Below, in pieces: positions 53,214 through 62,445 of a stretch of 64,000 nucleotides of DNA (position 1 is the first letter of the stretch; each line of letters starts with the position of its first letter). Position numbers and translations under genes: made by a program. Below the pieces are notes generated by a model. It did no database searches. It was not told where the DNA came from and was given only the letters and a program-made list of their open reading frames with translations. The DNA comes from Tribonema minus (Eukaryota > Sar > Xanthophyceae > Tribonematales > Tribonemataceae), in assembly GCA_017506865.1 (NCBI GenBank), contig JAFCMP010000279.1, positions 186,001-250,000 of the forward strand, in the 5' to 3' direction.

Positions 53214-55553
53214 CTACCCCAGAGGCCTATCGCCTTCAGGCTCCTGTGCCGCTAAGCGGTACACGCCGCGGAGGCCAATGTTGACGGCCCCCGCGACGTC
53301 CCTGTTGAACACTGCGTGAGCGGTGTCGGGGTGGAGGGGACAGATCGTTCCGGCTACGCCAGGATTCGTTATGCACGTCCTGTTTCGGTAGCCTTCTTCG
53401 ATAGTCTCCCTGCGACACCCCGGACATGTGATGCTCGTGTACGCCTCCCCCACCACTACCACTACAAAGTGCTGGCAGCACTCCCGGATGATCTTCTTGC
53501 GCGGCGCAGATGCGCAGCCGCTCTTGGCTTGAAAGCTCGCCGCTCCGAAGAAGACGACGTGCCGCTTGCCGCGCTCCTCGACCGGCACCATGTCGTCGGC
53601 GACCGCCGCGACGGCACGCTGTACGGCGCTGTAGCGCCTGAAAGTGTGGTGACGTCGAGTGTCCTGCAGCAGCTCTTCGAAGAGATGAGGGCTCTCCTGC
53701 GCCCAGACGCGGCAGTACGCCGCGTACTCCGCCAGCGCCGAAGTGCGGCGCCGCTGGCCGGTAAGGGCGTCGAGCGCGCCGCCGTAAGCGCCGTTGTCGC
53801 GGCGGCGCTTCTCCTCCTTCTCCTCCGACAGCTTTGCGAGCGTGTCTTCCCGGTAGCGATCGCCGGCGAAGCCGCGGCGAGTCGCCGTCGACATGAGCGC
53901 GGCAGCATTAGGCCGACGCCACTCCTCGCCCAGCGCCTCGACACCGGACACGATCTCGACCTGTCCGGGGTCGAAGGCGGAGATGATGACGCCGTCGAGG
54001 TCGGACAGCGACTCGCTAGTGATGGCCTCGACGTTGTAGACTCCGCGGCCGATGTCAATGATCTCTCTCATGGTCCTCGGCGTGCTGCCGAGGGCCCGGT
54101 ACCCCGCCTTTGCGAGCCCCCATAGTCCCGGCGCGCCGCCGTTGTCTAGCGCCGACGTGACGAGATGAAGCTTCACCTGCACTCCGTCTGTGAGAAAGCT
54201 GGCATCAACAAAGAGAGGGCACCGCAGAGCCGTCGCGTCGAAGGCGGCGATAGCGTCTGGGTCGCAGAGGCTAGCCCTGATCGCCGCCTGCTGCTGCGTC
54301 TTCTTGAGGGCGATGAAGGCGCCGTGCTCACTTCGCGCGTACTGCCCTCCTGACCCTCGGAGGCACGGTATGTTGGCTCGCTTCGAGAACACATCGAAGA
54401 AGTCTTGGTACCACCAGGGGCCGCCGCAGTCCTTGAGCGCGCGGCCGAAGAGTTTACGGATGGCCTTTTGGTCGATGCGGAAAAATGCCGCACCGGTCTT
54501 GCACGTGGGAAGCGGCGACATCTCTCTCGCCGGCTTTCCGTCGTGCAGCCACCGTTCGCTCATGAAGGCGTTCCGTCGCTCTTTATCCTGCGAGAAGAGA
54601 CGCCACGACTCAGCGCGGACGCTCTCGTAGAGCCGACGGTCGGCGCTCAGATAGTCTCGCTGAAGACGGTAGCAGAAGGCGATCTTCGAGGGTATGTCCG
54701 TGCGTTCCTCCACAGGGCGCGCCGACAGAGCGTCGAGAAGCGGTTGGAACTGCGCCATCTCGACGCCGAAGAGGCCGTGGTGCACGAAGAGCACGTTGAG
54801 CTGCTGGAGAGACGGCGTTGGCCGCGCGACGACTGCGGTCATGATGTCGTGGAGTCGCCGAGCGAACGCCTTCTTGGTCATGTTGCCGCGGTGCTGCGCG
54901 AGACGCCGCCGAAGCGCCCACCGGACGATCGACTCGACGCGCTTCGGGTACACAATCTCATAGAGATTGGTGAGAGCCGTCAGCATCTCGCTGGCCTGCG
55001 CGGTGAAGATCTGGTTCATTCCGACCGGCCCTCCGGTCACGTGTCCGATGCCAGTGGCAGCGCTGAAGGCGGCGAAGCTAGCGATGTGGTCGTTGTTGTC
55101 CGTGGTGCCCGTGACGCACGATAGCCACGCCTCGAACGGCGCGCGGTTAAAGCGCGGCAGGGGAGACCCGCGCTCGAGAGCCGCGATGATGGTGTAGTTG
55201 GCAAACAGTGACGTCGTTGCGCGTACCTTTGACGCGAACGTCGAGGCCGCTCTGAAGACCTCCTCCATGCGCTCGGGAGCGACGGCGCCGTCCGGCAACA
55301 TGAGCTTCCGGAGGCCGACGGTGACGGTGCGTGACCGTGTCGTCCGCTTCGCTTCGGCGCCGTGAGTGATTCGGCACAGAAGGTTGACATGTCCCTTGTG
55401 AGGATCGGGCATGTCGCCGTCGATCTTGCGCACCGCATCGCCGACAGCATCGTACAGTCGCTCGACGAAGCCGTTCAGCGGCGCGGTGGGCTTCTTCTTC
55501 TTCTTTGTTGGCACGGCGGTACCATCATCCTTTGTCTTCTTCCGCTTCACCAT
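53214..55553 (-). CDS. Fanzor RNA-guided nuclease (TnpB/OMEGA family)
   Basis: 779 aa, intact from ATG 55553. N-terminus is very basic (MVKRKKTKDDG, KKKKKP), a likely nuclear-localisation signal. The C-terminal RuvC nuclease has all three acidic residues: D528 in ISAFDPGQVEIV (RuvC-I), E703 in VVVGEAYTSITCPGC (RuvC-II) and D752 in AVFNRDVAGAVNI (RuvC-III). A zinc ribbon lies between II and III with Cys at about 710, 713, 727 and 738. VVFFGAASF before RuvC-II is also family-typical. Length and motif spacing fit Fanzor1-type proteins. Known members cut DNA guided by an omega RNA; activity here is inferred. It directly follows a transposase gene. Confidence 0.9.
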   Translation of the reverse strand: MVKRKKTKDDGTAVPTKKKKKPTAPLNGFVERLYDAVGDAVRKIDGDMPDPHKGHVNLLCRITHGAEAKRTTRSRTVTVGLRKLMLPDGAVAPERMEEVFRAASTFASKVRATTSLFANYTIIAALERGSPLPRFNRAPFEAWLSCVTGTTDNNDHIASFAAFSAATGIGHVTGGPVGMNQIFTAQASEMLTALTNLYEIVYPKRVESIVRWALRRRLAQHRGNMTKKAFARRLHDIMTAVVARPTPSLQQLNVLFVHHGLFGVEMAQFQPLLDALSARPVEERTDIPSKIAFCYRLQRDYLSADRRLYESVRAESWRLFSQDKERRNAFMSERWLHDGKPAREMSPLPTCKTGAAFFRIDQKAIRKLFGRALKDCGGPWWYQDFFDVFSKRANIPCLRGSGGQYARSEHGAFIALKKTQQQAAIRASLCDPDAIAAFDATALRCPLFVDASFLTDGVQVKLHLVTSALDNGGAPGLWGLAKAGYRALGSTPRTMREIIDIGRGVYNVEAITSESLSDLDGVIISAFDPGQVEIVSGVEALGEEWRRPNAAALMSTATRRGFAGDRYREDTLAKLSEEKEEKRRRDNGAYGGALDALTGQRRRTSALAEYAAYCRVWAQESPHLFEELLQDTRRHHTFRRYSAVQRAVAAVADDMVPVEERGKRHVVFFGAASFQAKSGCASAPRKKIIRECCQHFVVVVVGEAYTSITCPGCRRETIEEGYRNRTCITNPGVAGTICPLHPDTAHAVFNRDVAGAVNIGLRGVYRLAAQEPEGDRPLG

Positions 55554-55565
55554 CGGGTCGGTGCG

Positions 55566-56701
55566 CTAATGAATGCCACAGTCTCTCGTTGACTGTCTGA
55601 CAATATTATTTTTTCGGATTCCGGGACGCGCTTCCGGAACTGACAGGGCGACGATCCGTCGCAATACCTCGACACGCGCCGACCGCGCGAGGCATGACGT
55701 CGCGAGCGCTTCGATGACGCGAGCGGTCGTCAGCACACCATCGACGCCTTCCAAGTATGTGCTCGTCTGCTCCGCGTGCTCCGGTCGTGTAGTGAGCATT
55801 GACAAGGTGTCCAGCAGAACCCGTGCCTCGAGATCCTGCACGTAGCCCTCTGGTGTCTTAGAGTGACACGTCTCGAGCGTCAGGTCCGTCTTCAGGCGCC
55901 GGAAGCTTGTCTCGAGTCTCCAATGCAGCGCATAGAGCCTGCGCGCCTCAGAGGGTGAGCATTCGAAGTTTGTCATGCAGACATACACCTTCTCGTCGAT
56001 GCGGTACTTGACAAGCCATGCCTCGCACGGCTGGACGCGCTTCTCATCGACGATGAGCGTCTTCGCGACGGTGCGCGTAGAGTTGAAAAATGACGTCACA
56101 TCCCTAAATGCGTCTTGAGACGGAACACAGTCCGCACACCGACGTCGCATGCTTCTAGGAAGAGACGCTTCGAGTAGTAGCCTCGATCAAACAGCAGTGT
56201 GTCCTTAGCTCTCACGACCTCGAGGTGTCTTCGAGCGGACTCGCGCTCGTTGAAATGCGCCGTCACGACGGCGTCGAGGCAGACGCGGCTGTGCACGTCG
56301 AGAAGAGACGACAGCATGCACATGGTTCTTTTGGCGGGCCGAGGGACATTGACGTCATTCGTGCGCGATTTGAAGCCGAACTTGCAAAACGACGGCGGCA
56401 CGTGCACCTTTGAGCCATCGACGGCGTAAATACGTGGACCAGGTGACACATTGCGACGAATCAGCGCTCCGTTGATCTGAGCAAAGGCGCCGCTCGGTAC
56501 CTTCTTCCTCGCCTCAGACAGTGCCTGCGCTGTGAAGGCGTCGTCGCGGACAATGTGGTTCAGACCTCTCTTATACACAGCAGCGGAACACAGCGCGGAG
56601 AAGATGGTGGCAGTGGACACTTTGCGCTTCCTCTGTTGCCAGAGGGAGTCGACATGGCTCAGTAGCCGATGGAGCTGAGTGGAGATGGCAGTTTTTGACA
56701 T
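55566..56701 (-). CDS. IS4-type DDE transposase, split in two frames
   Basis: First frame from ATG 56701 (MSKTAISTQLHRLLSHVDS) to about 56096 carries the first Asp in IYAVDGSKVHVP and the second in LLFDRGYYSKRLF. The second frame (to 55566) carries the Glu in YALHWRLETSFRRLKTDL, matching the IS4 Y-R-E-K signature with six residues between E and K. The frames overlap around 56096-56150; the switch is of -1 type near CATTTAGGG at about 56100-56110. No strong slippery heptamer is seen, so a mutation or sequence error is more likely than programmed frameshifting. The stop lies 12 nt before the Fanzor ATG. Confidence 0.8.
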
Positions 56702-56710
56702 TCTTGATGT

Positions 56711-56719
56711 TGATGACAC
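56711..56719 (-). repeat. Putative transposon terminal inverted repeat (transposase side)
   Basis: TGATGACAC on the plus strand, the inverse of 53149-53157, just outside the transposase ATG. Confidence 0.35.
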
Positions 56720-56748
56720 TTGCGCATACATTTTTTTCGCACATGCGC

Positions 56749-57987
56749 TTAAGTTGACAAACGCCTAAGTTGACGTCGCTGGTACGTGTGGGTCGCCGCG
56801 ATGACCTCCGTGCCGTCGGGAATGTAGATGGCCCCGCGCGACTCGTATTCCCGTCGTGGGTCGTGCATGGCCAACTGCAAAGACCGCAGCACCGCACGGG
56901 CCGCTTCAGATGGCTGCGGGAACCGGCCCAGGTGGACGAGGACGTCAGCGGCGTCGGCACAACGCGCGTCGTGCGCGAAGAAGGAAGTCGTGCGCAACGC
57001 GCGGTCGTCGGCGGCGACCTTGGCGTGGCAATCCGTTGCGAGACGTATCGGCTGCGTAGGATGGCGCAGCGGCCAACGGGGCGGCGTCGCCCGGTTCGAG
57101 CACATGACCGGCGATCGCAGCGGCACGCCGCGCGCGTCCACCAGGATCTCTATCAAACCGTCGACGGTACCGTAAGACGTCGCCTTGAGGAGGATGAGCG
57201 TCGGCGAGGCATCGTACGTTCCATCCAGAAAACAGAACCGCCGTCGCATCGGCATGCTCTCGACGCACTGCCACAGGTACTCGGCCGGCGCGTCCGCCGC
57301 TTGGAGCGTTCGGTACACGCCGTCCGTCGCGAGCGGGCTCCGCATGCCGCACGCGATGACGCAGACGGGGTGCTCCATGAACCCGCCCGGTCCCGTGACC
57401 TCGTACTTGCGAAAGAACGCGTCCATCTTGACGCTGAAGTAGTGCCGCACGAGGGTCTCCGACGAGGGTCTCCGAAGACGACACGTCCAGCGCCGCGACG
57501 GAATGGTACGCGTCGACATCGTCATCGTACCAGTAGTCGTCCTCGCCGCTGGACACGACGTACGCGCGCTCTCTCGCCGCGGCGTTCGCGGCGTACTCGG
57601 CCGGCGACGCGACGACATCGTGCGAGTCCGCCACGATCGCCGACGGCGGATAGTTCATGATGTAAGCGTTGAATATGTCCTCACAGGAACAGTACGTCCA
57701 TCCGGATGCGGCGACGCGGACGGCCTTGCGCGTGCTCAGGTCGTACACGAACGCGTCCACGACCCGAAACCCCTCGTCGAACCAGATGTGCCACTATCGC
57801 CGACCTCGCATATGATCAGACGCTGCAGGTTGTCGTGGCCCGCGTCGCCGTATGGTAAGAATCTCACGTCCAAGCTGCACTCCGAGAACATGCGTCGGTG
57901 CAGGTCCGAGAACCTGGGCGCGGGAGAGCACAGCCGCTCTCTAGCGATCCGCACGTGGTGCGCGACGCTGGGTGCGGAGGACCACAT
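56749..57987 (-). pseudogene. Island gene of unknown function, frame interrupted
   Basis: Minus-strand coding signal across about 1.2 kb: FSECSLDVRFLPYGDAGHDN, then MDAFVYDLSTRKAVRVAAS, FRKYEVTGPGGFMEHPVCV and RRFCFLDGTYDASPTLILLK, ending with a basic tail. It looks like one gene broken in about two places. No family recognised. Treated as a possible virus-like fossil because of its island neighbours. The Fanzor transposon lies just beyond its 3' end. Confidence 0.45.
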
Positions 57988-58370
57988 TTCAGCAGTGGGT
58001 TACATTATATTTGTGCGAGACCCTGCTCTGCGGCTTCTACACGAGTAGACTGCATAGCTCGCTGCAAGCGCACCCGTATTCGCTCTAGCAGTTCTCGTAG
58101 GCTGGCCTACTTCAAACTTGAGCTTGGTCACTTGCGCGGGAGAGCACCTGATGTCGTACTTTGGCCTCATACTGGAGAGGGCGAAGGTTGTATCCACCTC
58201 CAGAGGATGCCCAGTGCATGAAGTATTGGCGGAAGCGGTGGCAGCAGCTCGAAGCTCGAGCTCGGAAGTGAATTCCGGCATCGCAGGTCAGTTTCTGTGC
58301 AACTGGTCGCAGCACTCGGTCGGCTGGCGCTTACGCATTGGTCCCGCATGTCGCAGAGCTGGCCGGACTG
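57988..58370 (+). other. Spacer with possible upstream exon
   Basis: A plus-strand stretch from about 58118 (MSLVTCAGEHLMSYFGLILE) looks weakly coding and could be an upstream exon of the MYND gene, since AG acceptors (GCATCGCAG, GGTCGCAG) precede the MYND frame. Not resolved. Confidence 0.3.
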
Positions 58371-58907
58371 ATGTGCCTGGACGAGGTCATCCGGCACGTC
58401 CTGGAAGGAGACCTTCAACACGAGGGCACGCTTGCTGCCGTGGCGGAAGCGGGGTTGGCGAGGTACGGCAGGGGCGCGCTCCTGCACGTGTATTCCAGCG
58501 TCCACGACGCCATTGATGGGCGAGTGGCACCCGTCATCTACCAGCCGCTGAGCGTCATACGGGCCCTGGAGTACACGGCGGGACTGCGGCTCGTGGATGA
58601 CTACGATCCCTGCACGAACTTCGTCCTCATCTCGGGGATCCACCTCAGCGAGGGGAAAGGGACGTTCGGCGGCGCGACGGGCTCTCTCCGAGACGCCAGG
58701 GACGCGGCTACGCCGTCGCGCCCGCTTTGCCTCGTCGAAGGACCGTGGACGGCGAAGCCGTGCGCGCGCGAGGACTGCGGCTCCGCCGCCCAGCGCGTCT
58801 GCAGCGGCTGCCACGGCACGCGGTACTGTAGCCGAGACTGCCAGCACGAAGACTGGCGACGCCACAAGCAGATGTGCGCGGTGATCGCTTGCATGATGAA
58901 TACATGA
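58371..58907 (+). CDS. MYND-type zinc-finger protein
   Basis: At least 178 aa from MCLDEVIRHVLEGDLQHEG; the open frame extends upstream without an ATG (AGAYALVPHVAELAGL), so an upstream exon is possible. C-terminal MYND finger: CAREDCGSAAQRVCSGC then RYCSRDCQHEDWRRHKQMC, with the usual Cys/His ladder. MYND fingers bind Pro-rich partners. The rest is helical and unrecognised. MYND proteins are common in giant viruses and in protists. Confidence 0.75.
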   Translation: MCLDEVIRHVLEGDLQHEGTLAAVAEAGLARYGRGALLHVYSSVHDAIDGRVAPVIYQPLSVIRALEYTAGLRLVDDYDPCTNFVLISGIHLSEGKGTFGGATGSLRDARDAATPSRPLCLVEGPWTAKPCAREDCGSAAQRVCSGCHGTRYCSRDCQHEDWRRHKQMCAVIACMMNT

Positions 58908-58974
58908 CATTGACACGGAGTTGTCGATCCGCGTTCGCTGCGGCTTTGTGGTATGCCAGCTGCCCGACCACGGC

Positions 58975-59153
58975 CTACCTGCGTGCATTATAAGTTGTGG
59001 CAGCTTCGCAGCACCGCTGCACGTATTCCTCCAGTCGAGCGATCTGGCTCATCAGGGCTTCGCTGCCGCCCCGGAGCTGTCTCGCTTCGCCGAGGTCATG
59101 CTGGCACTTCATCAACGCCCTCAGCAGAGTGTTGCAAGCGATCTCTGGCATAC
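58975..59153 (-). CDS. Small coiled-coil protein (two-member family)
   Basis: About 58 aa from MPEIACNTLLRALMKCQHDL, then EARQLRGGSEALMSQIARLE and CCEAATTYNARR. A degenerate relative (MPEVACNSLLRALMK) occurs near 49675-49715 on the minus strand, which supports a real small gene. Its role is unknown. It lies just beyond the 3' end of the ankyrin-type gene. Confidence 0.45.
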
Positions 59154-59162
59154 TGGCTGTAC

Positions 59163-61328
59163 TCAATACACCACTGTTATATCTTGCGCAGATTTCGTGC
59201 TCGCGCTTGCAATGTTTGCGGTAGTACTTGCAATGCATGCACTGTGAGAACTTGCTGATGGCGCCATGGCACGCAAGCGAGACACGTGCAGAGAGCCTGC
59301 AGTGCGAGCGATGCGATGGAGGCGCACGAGACCGGACCGGTAGAGTACAGGTGGAGGTGCATTGATTTTACACATGCACGGGCACGCCAGACCGTGTATG
59401 TTCTCAATATGCACGTGACAGTCCGGGCTGACGGCGTTGGCCACCAACAGCTCGCAAGTCGCAGAAGTCCAGCCGGCGCCGAACGGGCATCCGAGCCGCA
59501 CGACCTCCTCCACTCGGCGCGCGCACACTCTGTTCTGTTCGACGAGCCGGCTGAGGTCGGGCCAACGGGCGTCGTTTGACAGCATCCATTTGACGACTGA
59601 CACCGCTCGCTCAGTGCGATGCACCCTACAAATCACAAAGGAGAGGTACGCGTCGCGCTTCTCATCATCCGACCAGTCCCACACACCTGCCTTTACCAGC
59701 CACTTGACAGTATCTACGCTCGCTGAGGTCCGCAGACCCTCCTTCATCGAGTCATCGTCGTATGGAACGGCGTATGTCTGGAGAAGCTCGAGCATCGCCG
59801 TGCTCCTGGACATCACAGTGACTGCATACTGACAGCTTCTGTCCGTGAATTCTTGGGCGTTTGCTATTATAAGGAAATGTACCGTGTCGTCCTGTCCTCT
59901 GCGCAGTGCATGATCTACCAGAGAGCGAGGGAAGGTAAAGTCGTCGATGAACATATCTGCTTCTTCGTGAACATCAGGATCAGCCTCTACAAGGGGCCTG
60001 AACAGTTCTGCGCCGTCTGCCAAGAGCCATTCGAGGGTGTCTATACGCCCGCCCGCTATCGCGAGGTGGCACAACGCCTCGCTCAACCATGCGGGCCACT
60101 TCCCGAGCGGCCTGAACTGCTGCGATAGCCATACGAGGGCGGGCCCCTTGTCACCGCCTTCGGCCGCTTCGAAGCACATGCTCACCAGGTGCCTCATGTG
60201 GAACTCTACGGCGCTGCGAACACGGAGGTGGTGCAAGAGCCCCACCTTGCATGTGCGAGAGGCCCCGAGGAAGACAGGGAAGGCCAGCGGCATGTTCGCG
60301 GCCGCGGCGATGTCGACCATCTCGACGGATCCCGTTGCGCCGACCGCGCGCTGTACCCGCTCGTCCGATAGGGCCATGCCGCTGTCGAGCGCGAACCGAA
60401 ATGCGGCCGGCGTGTGCAGCGCCGCACGCGCGGACGTCGTGAACAGGCATTCGCCGTCTGCCGCAAACCTCATGTAGACGGCACGCAGCATCCTGCTTGT
60501 GGGCGCGACGAATCCCCAGTATCCGCCGCCTAACGCCGCCAGCACCTTCTCGCAGATCTCGGGGTGCTGGAGGATGCAGTCTGCGTGAGCTGCTTTGCGC
60601 CTGTTGCTGCCCGTACCGCAGCCCTCGTCGCGGCAAGCCTCCTCGGTGAGCCTCAGTTGTGAAAGCAAGCTGTCCATGGCCATGCGCAGGCACTGGCTGC
60701 GCATGTCAAGCGCAGGCAAGTGCCTGGCCACCGCCTCGGCGGCAAGGATCTCCTGCTTGACCAGTGGCAGGCCACGCTCCGCGGCCTCGAGATCTGAGGA
60801 AGGAAGGAGACCGGACTCGTATGCTTAGTCAATGCTGTGCACAAGCAGGCTGCGGCAAGAGCTGCTGACGCATTGAGTCCTCAACAAGGTGACTCACAGA
60901 TCTAAGGAAGGAAGGAGACCGGACTCATATGCTTAGTCCATGCTGTGCAAAAGCAGGCTGTGGCAAGAGCAGCTGACGCATTGAGTCCCCTCAACAAGGA
61001 GACTCACAGATCAAAGAAAGGAAGGAGACCGGACTCATACGTTTGGTCAATGCTGTGCACAAGCAGGCTGAGGCAAGAGCTGCTGACGCATTGAGTCCCC
61101 TCAACAAGGAGACTCACCGAGCTTTCGGTCGCCGGAGGTCGGTCCGCGCAGCGGCATCAGGTCGTACACAACGTCGATTCTCCACACCTGGCGCTCCACT
61201 AGCGCCACGATTGCGTCTGTACTCATGCCTTCACCCTTCTCCTGAATAATCGTGAGGCCGAAAACCTCAGCTACCAACCTCAACTCGGAAAGTGGATTCG
61301 CACGCACGCAGTGAATGAACACAGGCAT
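59163..61328 (-). CDS. Ankyrin-type repeat protein with one tandem-repeat intron
   Basis: Exon 1 61328-61118 (MPVFIHCVRANPLSELRLVA to SGDRKL) and exon 2 60793-59163 join through a split Asp codon; the spliced length is 1842 nt, exactly 613 codons plus stop. Exon 2 has a helical N-terminal region, then divergent ankyrin-like repeats (GSVEMVDIAAAANMPLAF, GRIDTLEWLLADGAELF, ASVDTVKWLVKAGVWDW, RAVSVVKWMLSNDARWP). This F-box-less ankyrin style is common in pandoravirus-like genomes and some protists. The open frame of exon 2 has no ATG at its start, which supports splicing. Confidence 0.7.
60794..61117 (-). repeat. Intron built of three tandem ~108-bp units
   Basis: 324 bp. Each unit on the minus strand starts GTGAGTC, runs through CTCAATGCGTCAGC, and ends in CTTCCTTCCT(C/T)AG or a mutated version, with ATCT between units. 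The outer GTGAGT and CTCAG are used as splice sites; two more donor-like and one more acceptor-like site lie inside. Confidence 0.9.
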
Positions 61329-61820
61329 CACAACAGCTTTATCCGAAGGCGAGCAGCTGAGAGCGGAGTATCATTGTGTGCGAAACTACAAAGTGCGCAG
61401 CCGTGTCACCACGCTCTCAGGCATGGCGAGAACATCGGGCGCAGATGTGCAGAGGTGGTTCCGAGGCGTCGACGTCAATGCTGCTCTCAACGACAACCAC
61501 AGCGCGATGACGACAACGCGCAATGACGACGGCGATACCAGGGCGGCGCACGTCTTTGATCCAGCGACGCGTGTCGCACAAAGCGCGATGCCAACGACGC
61601 GTGGCAAAGTCCGTGCAATATTACATGACGCTTGTCGCGGGGTGCGATGTGCACGCGACAGGCGCCATCGACGCGTAGGAAAGTGCGTGCAACATTACGC
61701 TTGTAGCGGGCTGCGATGTGCGCGCGACAATCGCCGCAACTCGCACACACAACACACACACGCTGAGCATACTTGCAACGGCAATTGCCAGCAAGCATGT
61801 TCACTTCGCTTTTGATACAG
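61329..61820. other. Stretch without supported genes
   Basis: Low-complexity, rich in GACGAC/GCGATG and ACACAC motifs. Could be promoter of the ankyrin gene or intron upstream of the exon at 61821. Confidence 0.35.
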
Positions 61821-62033
61821 GTCAAGTACGTCGACGAGTACAGCCAGAACGCCATCGGCAAGCTGCTCATAGCGCTTAATGTGATTTTGTTAGCCGCAGC
61901 GTTTACTCAGGCGTTCCTCGTTTACCGCAAAGTCCGGACGACTGCCGGCCCTTTTCGTCAAGATTCCTGGTTCGGGCTGCGCAGGCACGACACGCCGCGC
62001 CTACAAGAAGTGGAGCCGGCCCCCACTTCTTGA
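61821..62033 (+). CDS. Orphan C-terminal exon of a membrane protein
   Basis: After acceptor GATACAG, reads VKYVDEYSQNAIGKLLIALN then VILLAAAFTQAFLVYRKVR and a short tail ending PAPTS. One membrane helix, preceded by a Y-x-x-x-S/A motif often seen at the end of protist beta-helix (Pmp-like) proteins, which also start at 63193. Upstream exons were not found, so this may be a relic of a duplicated gene. Confidence 0.45.
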   Translation, partial: VKYVDEYSQNAIGKLLIALNVILLAAAFTQAFLVYRKVRTTAGPFRQDSWFGLRRHDTPRLQEVEPAPTS

Positions 62034-62235
62034 CTTTGTCACGTTCAATAACACATTTAAGCCACAAAGGTGTAACACTGTGCGTTGCGTTAATGCCGTA
62101 AACTGCGTGTATGAGCTTGCGAATGCATTTGGCCATACCAGCTTGCATGACAAATGTATTTTGTGAATGAACCTACCAGCTCCAAATGACAATGTTGATG
62201 CTGGTCTCCATGTCATGGCAAGGTCGAACGGCGCT

Positions 62236-62401
62236 CTACACCTGCGTGCGCACGAGCTCGTCGCGGGAACGAAGCGCTTCAGGAGGCAGCATCTGGATAC
62301 CGTCGAACTGCACGATGCGGTCGCCGTGCATCAGGACATCGCGCGGCGCGGATCGCGCAGCGCACGTGATAGAGCGCGTGCGAGCACCGTCATTGAATTT
62401 G
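62236..62401 (-). CDS. Possible terminal exon
   Basis: Minus strand: acceptor CTAACACAG, then FNDGARTRSITCAARSAP, RDVLMHGDRIVQFDGIQML and ELVRTQV with a TAG stop. A good branch-like CTAAC sits just before the acceptor. Too short to assign; upstream exons unknown. It lies opposite the 5' part of the 62167-63150 open frame. Confidence 0.35.
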
Positions 62402-62445
62402 CTGTGTTAGTTGTCGCGACACCTAGGTGTCAGACCGCTCCCGAC

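Larger units (their letters stand above)
53149..56719 (-). mobile_element. IS4-type DNA transposon carrying a Fanzor nuclease
   Basis: Two minus-strand coding units, an IS4-type DDE transposase (56701 to 55566) and a Fanzor (55553 to 53214), separated by 12 nt. Reading inward from each side, GTGTCATCA occurs at 53149-53157 and, inverted, at 56711-56719, which could be short terminal inverted repeats: one lies just outside the transposase ATG, the other 57 bp past the Fanzor stop. No target duplication was found, so the ends are tentative. Fanzor proteins are known passengers of diverse eukaryotic transposons and large DNA viruses; this head-to-tail IS4 arrangement is very compact for a eukaryotic element. 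Confidence 0.7.

Noticed and set aside
54405-55124. 239-codon plus-strand ORF inside the Fanzor gene
   Set aside because: Antisense shadow in GC-rich coding DNA; the minus-strand Fanzor has recognisable catalytic motifs.
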